DNA from: Desulfocapsa sulfexigens
Lineage (GTDB): Bacteria; Desulfobacterota; Desulfobulbia; Desulfobulbales; Desulfocapsaceae
Assembly: GCA_020721165.1 (NCBI GenBank)
Contig: DYNG01000042.1
Location: forward strand, 1 to 6,833
Direction: 5' to 3'
Length of the DNA: 6,833 nt
This document shows positions 1 to 5,241 of the stretch, in pieces. The stretch's first letter is position 1. Each line of letters starts with the position of its first letter. The notes beneath the pieces were generated by a model, which was given only the letters and a program-made list of their open reading frames with translations, was not told the origin of the DNA and did not search any database. The position numbers and the translations under genes are program-made.

Positions 1-1
1 C

Positions 2-70
2 TCTTTCAACACCATTTTTGCCTTTCTTCTGGCCACCGCCATTTATCAGATCGGCACCTGGCTGGGTTGA
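2..70 (+). CDS. C-terminal end of a membrane protein, probably ferrous iron transporter FeoB (partial)
   Basis: The window opens inside a reading frame whose last 22 codons run to a TGA at 68-70. The visible tail includes FAFLLATAIYQIGTWLG, which reads as one hydrophobic membrane segment followed directly by the stop. The layout 'aromatic, small/hydrophobic run, A-x-x-x-Y-Q-x-G' ending in a few residues resembles the extreme C-terminus of FeoB, the GTP-driven inner-membrane Fe(II) transporter, where a YQ-G motif in the last helix is common. Only 22 residues are visible, so the family call is inference. Another polytopic permease would fit the hydrophobicity equally well. A five-pair stem (81-85 with 96-100) follows the stop, but it has no U-tract. 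The candidate mobile element begins about 35 bases after the stop, so no normal terminator is seen for this gene. Confidence 0.5.
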   Translation, partial: SFNTIFAFLLATAIYQIGTWLG

Positions 71-103
71 AAGGCTTCCACCATCCAGCCACCCAGATGG
101 CCT

Positions 104-130
104 GCTAAGGGACTCGGAAATTACTAATAT
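104..130 (+). repeat. Left inverted-repeat arm of the candidate MITE
   Basis: This arm pairs with 266-292 on the opposite strand with four mismatches in 27 positions. The block GGGACTCGGAA (109-119) is perfect in both arms. Beyond it both arms become AT-rich, with a shared TTA and TAAT. Confidence 0.65.
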
Positions 131-290
131 ATCATCTTGCTTCCCATCTTCGGGCCATCTTTGCCTGTGTCTCAATCACAAAATCCTCGACATAACACAA
201 TTATGCCTGCGGTTTTGTTCAATCGTCACAGTCAAATATAACCCAAATCTGGTCGCAATTCAGGTACATTAATAACTTCCGAGTCCCTAA
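106..290. mobile_element. Candidate MITE or internally deleted insertion sequence with imperfect terminal inverted repeats
   Basis: Two arms, 104-130 and 266-292, are inverted copies matching at 23 of 27 positions by eye. The outer core GGGACTCGGAA is identical in both. If the element starts at G109 and ends at C287 it is 179 bp long and is flanked on each side by TAA (106-108 and 288-290), as expected for a 3-bp target duplication. Some IS5-family subgroups make 2-4 bp AT-rich duplications, so a non-autonomous relative is plausible, but the family is not proven. The interior carries no complete transposase. It sits between the 3' ends of two convergent genes, a tolerant insertion site. The loop between the arms is far too long for an intrinsic terminator. 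No second copy is present in the window. Confidence 0.5.
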
Positions 291-292
291 GC
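266..292 (-). repeat. Right inverted-repeat arm of the candidate MITE
   Basis: This is the reverse-complement partner of 104-130. On the minus strand it begins with the TAA-flanked GGGACTCGG core and continues into AT-rich sequence. The match ends at about 266. Confidence 0.65.
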
Positions 293-340
293 CGTGATGC
301 AAGAGGATCGAGAAGGAATTATCTCTTTTGGCCCGTCCCT

Positions 341-3061
341 TCATTCACCATCGAGTTCTTTCCGCACCGCTTGTGCCAGGTGGACAAGGGAGTAAGGTTT
401 CTTCACAAACCCCCTGGCCCCCAATGACTGCACGACTCGCAGGTCTATACTCTCGGCAAATCCGCTGACGAAAATCGCCTTTTGGGCCGGGGCAAAAGCC
501 AGGATCTGCTCATAGGTTTCCCGGCCATTGATTCCAGGCGGCATAATCATATCCAGGATCAGCAGATCTGTTGGATTTTCTCGTAAATACGCCACAGCCT
601 CTTCACCCGAAGAGGCCCGTTTGACCGTATATCCAAGCTGTTCCAGCATGGTACCCGCCAAATCCCGCAGCATTTCTTCATCGTCCACCACCAGCACCGT
701 TTCTCCCCGCCCCTGAAATGCCTCGGTGCTTCCCGGGCCTGGCGCCACTGGCTTCTCGTTCACCCCGCTGGTCACTGGAAAATAGAGATGAAAATGCGTT
801 CCCTTCAGATCGCTCTCCACGAAGATAGATCCGCCATGATCGGCGACGCAACTCCAGACCACGGCTAATCCCAAACCGGTTCCACTGACTCCCATCACCT
901 TTTTTGAATAGAAGGGCTCAAAAATTCGTTCCAGATCTTTCTCAGCAATCATCTTGCCGTTATCATAAACCTCCAGCACAACCCAATTGCCGGAACGGAT
1001 TTTTTTGGTAAAAGCGGTCTTATCATCAACTTGCTCAAACCTGGTGGAGATCAGCACCTGACCTCTTCCCGCCGTGGCCTCCATGGCATTGCCGATCAGA
1101 TTCAGCAGGCAGTTCCTGATATGATTCCCCGCACAGTATATTGGTGGCAACTGCGGAGCCAGATTGCTGGCACAGTGCACGAGTGGATGTTTAGCGCTCA
1201 TCGCCTGATATTCAGACGATTGAAGATAGTCGCTGACCAGACTGCCCAGATCCTGCATCTCCTTCTTACAGTCAACCCCTCGGGCCACGGTCAGCAAATC
1301 GGCCACCACGGCCGCTGCCCGTAATCCCGATTCTTTGATGGTGATCACAAGTTTGATCAGAGGGCTGTTCGGCGGCAGATGCATCAGCAGCACATCGGGA
1401 AAACCGACAACCCCGGAGAGGATATTATTGAGATCATGGGCCACCCCGCCGGCCATCAGACCCAGGGCCTCCATCTTCTGGATGCGCTGCATTTTCTGCT
1501 CCATCCCCTGCACGACCGCCTCTGCCTGTTTCTGGGCGGTACGATCATCATAGACACAGACAATCTCGCCGGAAGGAATTTTATAGACACTGTTCTCCCG
1601 CCACCCTTGGACTTTGTCATCAACATAGAGGCTCGTCGGATGACGAATCGTCCGGCCGTTTTTCCATACAGTCTGCATAACTTCCAGCAGACCAAAGGGG
1701 CGAAGGCCTGGGAAGACCGAGGTGGCTCGGTGCCCGATCAATTCCTGGCGACTCCTCCTCTCCATCTCCAGCACCGCCTCATTGCAGTTCTTAATAATAA
1801 AATCTTCGCCATTGTCACAGGCTTCATACACCACAATCCCACTGCTTGAATGCTCAAAGAGCTGACGAAACTGTTTTTCACTGGACGAAAGTTCAGCCGT
1901 CCGCTCTTTCACCTGCGTTTCCAGGGTAGTGATGGCGTCTTTAAGGCGAGTAGTCATGAGATTGAATGCCCGGCTCAATTCTCCCAGTTCGTCATGGTCA
2001 TCTTCAGGGGCCGAAATATCCAGATTGCCTGCCCGCACCGCCCCTGCCACTTCGGTGAGACGCGCCACTCGTCGCAGCACCTTGGCATTGATCATACGAT
2101 ACAGCATAAAGGCAATTCCCAGTCCCAGCACCGATACCAACGCCATAATCAGTGGCACAATTATCCGCATACGACTTAACTTCAGTTCCGCCTTCCTGAC
2201 CTCTTCTTTTGACCTTGTCACCAACATCAAGGAAAACTGTTCCACCACTTCGACCTGCCTGGCTATCTCCTGCAAATGCGTGGTCAGAGTTGTTTCTGAG
2301 GTAATAATTTTTTCAATAATACCCGTTCCCTGGCTCAACAGGGCCGTAATCCGCCCCTGTTTGTCGGTGTCAAGAAGAGGCATCTGCTGCATCTGCTGCC
2401 GCAACTCAACGAGAGAGCGCGCAGCCGACTCCATCATTGGTCTCTGTGGCACATCCCAGTATTGAAGAACAGAGTTATGCGCCTTTATCAGTATGGGATG
2501 CAACAGATTTTCCGTGTGCACCTCCTTATTCATGGCGTCGAAAAGCTGCTCCAACTGCGATTGCAATCCCCGTTCCGGCGCGTGCAGCTTGGTCAAAATA
2601 TCAAGCGACTCCAGAGAGAGTCTGGAAAACTTTTCTGTCGAAAAGAGAAAAGAACTCATATGAACCTGATTGTCAGACAGCCAGGTCACATCCTTCACCC
2701 GGGCCAACCCCGCCTGTAACGACTCGCTTAACGACCCAATCTGGGCCATTTGCTCCCGTATGAAGGGCAGAGCGTCCGCCGAACTTTCCGTCGCCAGTCC
2801 CTGCCGATCGGCATCCAAAAAAAACAGACCGTGCAGACAACGCGCCTTTTCCAACCCCCGATCCATCTCCAGCGCCAGTATCTGAAGTTTCGTGTTTTCA
2901 ACAATGATATCCATATTCAGCACCGCATTATAGCGAGCCACCATCAATGTCGCCAAGGGAAGGAAGATTAAAGGCAAAAACAGGCCAAGACCGAGTAAAA
3001 GGCGCCGTTTGATACTCATAGATCGTTGCCAGTACTGGAAAAAAGGGAATCGGTGTTTCAT
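341..3061 (-). CDS. Membrane-bound hybrid sensor histidine kinase with HAMP, PAS, kinase core and C-terminal receiver
   Basis: This 906-residue protein is an inner-membrane signal sensor that would autophosphorylate and pass phosphate to its own receiver. Domains by residue: TM1 about 21-43; an extracytoplasmic, mostly helical region about 44-299; TM2 about 300-320; HAMP about 321-375; a short coiled segment; PAS about 393-515; the HisKA H-box GGVAHDLNNILSG with phospho-acceptor H542; and a HATPase with N-box N658, G1 D700-N-G and G2 SGTGLGLAVV. The receiver covers about 789-903 with acidic pair D793/D794, phospho-acceptor D837 and K888. All core catalytic residues are present except that G1 reads DNGKMI, with Met704 where the second Gly of DxGxG is expected. 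The sensor region has no family I recognise, so the ligand is unknown. The first ATG (3061) has no Shine-Dalgarno; Met15 (3019) is an alternative start, also without one. No partner regulator is visible. The hybrid-kinase call is firm and the specific role is unknown. Confidence 0.93.
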   Translation of the reverse strand: MKHRFPFFQYWQRSMSIKRRLLLGLGLFLPLIFLPLATLMVARYNAVLNMDIIVENTKLQILALEMDRGLEKARCLHGLFFLDADRQGLATESSADALPFIREQMAQIGSLSESLQAGLARVKDVTWLSDNQVHMSSFLFSTEKFSRLSLESLDILTKLHAPERGLQSQLEQLFDAMNKEVHTENLLHPILIKAHNSVLQYWDVPQRPMMESAARSLVELRQQMQQMPLLDTDKQGRITALLSQGTGIIEKIITSETTLTTHLQEIARQVEVVEQFSLMLVTRSKEEVRKAELKLSRMRIIVPLIMALVSVLGLGIAFMLYRMINAKVLRRVARLTEVAGAVRAGNLDISAPEDDHDELGELSRAFNLMTTRLKDAITTLETQVKERTAELSSSEKQFRQLFEHSSSGIVVYEACDNGEDFIIKNCNEAVLEMERRSRQELIGHRATSVFPGLRPFGLLEVMQTVWKNGRTIRHPTSLYVDDKVQGWRENSVYKIPSGEIVCVYDDRTAQKQAEAVVQGMEQKMQRIQKMEALGLMAGGVAHDLNNILSGVVGFPDVLLMHLPPNSPLIKLVITIKESGLRAAAVVADLLTVARGVDCKKEMQDLGSLVSDYLQSSEYQAMSAKHPLVHCASNLAPQLPPIYCAGNHIRNCLLNLIGNAMEATAGRGQVLISTRFEQVDDKTAFTKKIRSGNWVVLEVYDNGKMIAEKDLERIFEPFYSKKVMGVSGTGLGLAVVWSCVADHGGSIFVESDLKGTHFHLYFPVTSGVNEKPVAPGPGSTEAFQGRGETVLVVDDEEMLRDLAGTMLEQLGYTVKRASSGEEAVAYLRENPTDLLILDMIMPPGINGRETYEQILAFAPAQKAIFVSGFAESIDLRVVQSLGARGFVKKPYSLVHLAQAVRKELDGE

Positions 3062-3117
3062 GTTTTTGTTGGGGAAGTCTGTTGGTGATTTTTTTTAATT
3101 TTTCGGTTCCGGACAGC

Positions 3118-3158
3118 AAAAAAAAAACGCCTGTCTGCCACCGGGCATGTCGTTCAGG
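3118..3158 (-). terminator. Possible rho-independent terminator after the phosphohexomutase gene
   Basis: Read on the minus strand, after the mutase stop there is a composite hairpin: outer CCTG/CAGG (3155-3158 with 3130-3133) and inner TGCC/GGCA (3144-3147 with 3136-3139). A short CG and ten consecutive T follow (3127-3118). The stem has an asymmetric internal loop, so it is weak. Its position right before a T10 tract, between two same-strand genes, supports at least partial termination ahead of the kinase gene. Confidence 0.42.
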
Positions 3159-3182
3159 AAGATGGCCGCCGTCAGGGGCCCC

Positions 3183-4937
3183 TCACAGCTCAGGACGAGC
3201 GAGGCCAACCTCCACCAGCATGGCCCGGGCGGCCTCAATCAGATGGACGGTTCCAGACTGGGTTCGTGATTCCACATAAAACCGCACCTTGGGCTCAGTG
3301 CCGGAAGGCCGGATCATCAGCCAGGAGCCATCTTCCAGAATCATCTTGCGGCCATCAATATCAATGACCTGGACAATGCGCTGCTCTGCCTCGCCCACCT
3401 TGAGCAGAGTTCCGACTCCATACTTTTGCAAACCCTGGAGCAGGGCTGTCAACTGCTCCCCCTTGGCGCTCACCGGCAGACCGCCCCGATCGGGATAATA
3501 GGCCCCGTACTCCTGTTCAATGGTTCGCAGGTACTCACCCAGATTGATCTTCAGGGTCAGAACCATATCCAGGGCCAGAAGCAGGCCGATATAGGCATCC
3601 TTTTCCGGGGTATGACCAATGATCGAAATACCATCCGACTCCTCAAAACAGACCAGGGCCTGACCCACCACCGGCTTGAATTCCTTAAACCCCACCCGAG
3701 GCTCAAACACCTGTTCAGCAAAGGCCTGGGCCAGCCGGTTGGCCAGATTGGAAGTGGCCACGGTCTTGGCCACCATCCCCCGCTTTCCTTTGATCTCATG
3801 GAGAAAATGATAGGCCATAGCCCCGAACTGATTCATGCTGATCTCGACTGTGCCATCGGTGAAACGGATCCGATCACCGTCAGGATCAATGATCGCCCCG
3901 ATTTTCAGTCGTTCCGGCCTGGCCCGCAAGGTCGTCATCGTCTGCTCCATATTGGCCGAGGAGGGTTCGGGGGCGATGCCGCCAAAGGTGACATCGGCAT
4001 TGGCCCGCAGATGGATGAGTCGCTCTCCCCCCTGACCGGCAAACAGGGGCCCCACATGCAGACGACTGGCGCCATGCACCGAATCTATGACCACACAGAT
4101 GTCGGCATAATCGCCAAATCCCCGCATGATGGCATCAAGATCAAGGCCGTGGATGGACACATTCCGACGAACCAGGGATTGCCAGCACAGCAATGAGTCA
4201 AAGGGACGAATATCAGTTCTCTGCGAGGGCAGCAGGGGTCGGGTATCCAAAGAAACCAGGGGTGAGCTGCCGGCGGCGATATTGCGGCGGGCATTGTCTG
4301 TTATCTGATTGGTCAGTTCCGAGGCCGCCGGCCCGGCATCGGCGGCATTGTACTTAAATCCGCCATACTGCAAGGGGTTATGGGAGGGGGTGAGATTGAT
4401 GGAAAAGGCCGCTCCCAGCTCCAGCAAGGCCGCCGACAACACCCCGGTGGTGGACTCACCGGCGTAGTGGACCGTAAAACCAGCATTCATCAGCACGGCC
4501 GTCACCGCCGCCGCCAGAACCTCACCGCCAAAACGGTTATCAAAACCCAGCACACAGCCCCGCTCCCGGGCCTCGCTCAGGCTGGTCACCCCCAGAAACG
4601 GAGCCAACGACGAATCCAGATCAAGAGATTGATATAATTCAACAATAGCGGCGGTCACCAAGGAAACCGAGGAGACAGAAAGGTCTTTTCCCAGTATCCC
4701 GCGCCAGCCCGAGGTGCCAAACTGCACCGGCTCGGTCGGTTGCGCGCTATTGTGCAGGATCTCATCCATCACCAACTGATAAACCTGATCTATATACTTC
4801 TGCCAGACCGCGCCTTCGTCTCTCTTCTTCTCCACCAGGCGGCGAATCAGGCTAAAATAATCACTGTCGGCATGATGGCTGCCAATATGACACATTCTGT
4901 AGAGTTCTTGAACCGTTGCCGAGATGGTCATTGCCAT
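3183..4937 (-). CDS. Alpha-D-phosphohexomutase (phosphoglucomutase/phosphomannomutase family)
   Basis: This cytoplasmic enzyme interconverts hexose 1-phosphates and 6-phosphates, feeding glycogen, nucleotide-sugar or envelope polysaccharide synthesis. The 584 residues show every landmark of the four-domain family: FGTSGWRG (F73); the phosphoserine loop TPSHNP with S185; the Mg-binding loop DPDGDR (D351, D353, D355, R356); the sugar-specificity loop EESDG (E432-G436); and the phosphate-binding loop RPSGTEPKVR (R543-R552). TPSHNP and an EES-type sugar loop resemble glucose-specific phosphoglucomutases more than EMSGH-type PMM/PGM enzymes, while DPDGDR is the general family form; substrate preference is therefore open. 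The region before FGTSG is about 72 residues, longer than usual and probably helical. A GAGG sequence lies 2 bases before ATG 4937 but 8 before the third-codon ATG (4931), so translation more likely starts at 4931, giving 582 residues. It is divergent from rng and upstream of the kinase gene. Confidence 0.93.
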   Translation of the reverse strand: MAMTISATVQELYRMCHIGSHHADSDYFSLIRRLVEKKRDEGAVWQKYIDQVYQLVMDEILHNSAQPTEPVQFGTSGWRGILGKDLSVSSVSLVTAAIVELYQSLDLDSSLAPFLGVTSLSEARERGCVLGFDNRFGGEVLAAAVTAVLMNAGFTVHYAGESTTGVLSAALLELGAAFSINLTPSHNPLQYGGFKYNAADAGPAASELTNQITDNARRNIAAGSSPLVSLDTRPLLPSQRTDIRPFDSLLCWQSLVRRNVSIHGLDLDAIMRGFGDYADICVVIDSVHGASRLHVGPLFAGQGGERLIHLRANADVTFGGIAPEPSSANMEQTMTTLRARPERLKIGAIIDPDGDRIRFTDGTVEISMNQFGAMAYHFLHEIKGKRGMVAKTVATSNLANRLAQAFAEQVFEPRVGFKEFKPVVGQALVCFEESDGISIIGHTPEKDAYIGLLLALDMVLTLKINLGEYLRTIEQEYGAYYPDRGGLPVSAKGEQLTALLQGLQKYGVGTLLKVGEAEQRIVQVIDIDGRKMILEDGSWLMIRPSGTEPKVRFYVESRTQSGTVHLIEAARAMLVEVGLARPEL

Positions 4938-4938
4938 T

Positions 4939-4945
4939 TCCTCTT
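4939..4945 (-). promoter_or_regulatory. Ribosome-binding site for the phosphohexomutase, favouring the second ATG
   Basis: The minus strand reads AAGAGGA at 4945-4939. From the end of GAGG to the ATG at 4937 there are only 2 bases, too few. To the in-frame ATG at 4931 there are 8, near optimal. This supports 4931 as the true initiation codon. Confidence 0.6.
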
Positions 4946-5093
4946 TTTCTTCATTGTTGATATTTTTTTACTGTAACCCCGTCTTTCTGGACATGAGGCC
5001 CAGTCTCATTAATCATTCTTATAGTATGGTCGTAAAAAAAATAAAACGCAAGCCCAGAGCTTCACTCTCGACAAACTGTCAAAAAAAAGAGAA

Positions 5094-5131
5094 GCCGAGC
5101 TTTCTGAAACGGAAAAAGAAAGTGGCTTTTT
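5094..5131 (+). terminator. Weak terminator-like hairpin in the divergent intergenic region
   Basis: GCC (5094-5096) and CTTTC (5100-5104) can pair with GGC (5124-5126) and GAAAG (5118-5122), followed by T5. There is an internal bulge and a 13-base loop, so stability is poor. An alternative hairpin in the same place pairs GAAAAAG (5112-5118) with CTTTTTC (5126-5132). Nothing obvious upstream on this strand needs terminating, so chance similarity in AT-rich DNA is quite possible. Confidence 0.22.
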
Positions 5132-5137
5132 CAAGTT

Positions 5138-5152
5138 ATTATACAGTATAAT
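5138..5152. promoter_or_regulatory. Palindromic -10-like element, candidate (bidirectional) promoter core for rng
   Basis: ATTATACAGTATAAT is a perfect 7-1-7 inverted repeat. It contains a consensus TATAAT on the plus strand (5147-5152) and another on the minus strand (5143-5138). A plus-strand start would fall near 5159, giving rng a leader of about 80 bases. No good -35 hexamer lies at the right distance on either strand. The element may be a promoter, an operator, or both. Confidence 0.4.
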
Positions 5153-5241
5153 GAACAATTTTTGACAACCTCGACAGTGCTATTTCTCGCTTCTTTCTGG
5201 CCGGCAGTCGTCCTTGCCCCCCTTTTTTTATCCCCACCCCA

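Larger units (their letters stand above)
4938..5241. other. Divergent intergenic region between the phosphohexomutase and rng genes
   Basis: This 304-base stretch holds the 5' leaders and presumed promoters of two divergent genes. It is AT-rich, with A- and T-tracts. Visible elements are a 15-bp palindrome with TATAAT on both strands (5138-5152), two outward-facing TTGACA hexamers (minus at 5082-5077, plus at 5162-5167), a weak hairpin followed by T5 (5094-5131), and a pyrimidine-rich tract before the rng start. I see no convincing gene. A 75-codon plus-strand open frame (4924-5151) is lysine-rich, antisense at its start to the mutase start, and not believable. Confidence 0.7.

Noticed and set aside
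81..100. A CCATC/GATGG hairpin after the first gene as a terminator
   Set aside because: It has five pairs, a ten-base loop and no T-tract on either strand.
219..269. A 16-codon minus-strand ORF inside the candidate MITE starting near the right TIR
   Set aside because: It is too short, has no ribosome-binding site and has no recognisable content; random occurrence is likely.
18..272. An 84-codon plus-strand open frame at the left edge
   Set aside because: It overlaps the convincing membrane-protein tail in another frame and runs through the inverted-repeat element. Its sequence is low-complexity and Pro/Ser-rich, with no ribosome-binding site or domain features.
3174..3183. AGGGGCCCCT perfect palindrome touching the mutase stop codon
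   Set aside because: It has no loop, so it would not form a useful RNA hairpin, and it is short enough to occur by chance in GC-rich coding DNA.
3426..4196. A 256-codon plus-strand open frame antisense to the phosphohexomutase
   Set aside because: The minus strand here encodes all the mutase catalytic motifs. The opposite frame is a coding shadow with biased composition and no domain signal.
4924..5151. A 75-codon lysine-rich plus-strand ORF spanning the divergent intergenic region
   Set aside because: It starts antisense inside the mutase gene and its composition merely reflects A-rich DNA. It also ends at the candidate promoter, so it is not a credible gene.
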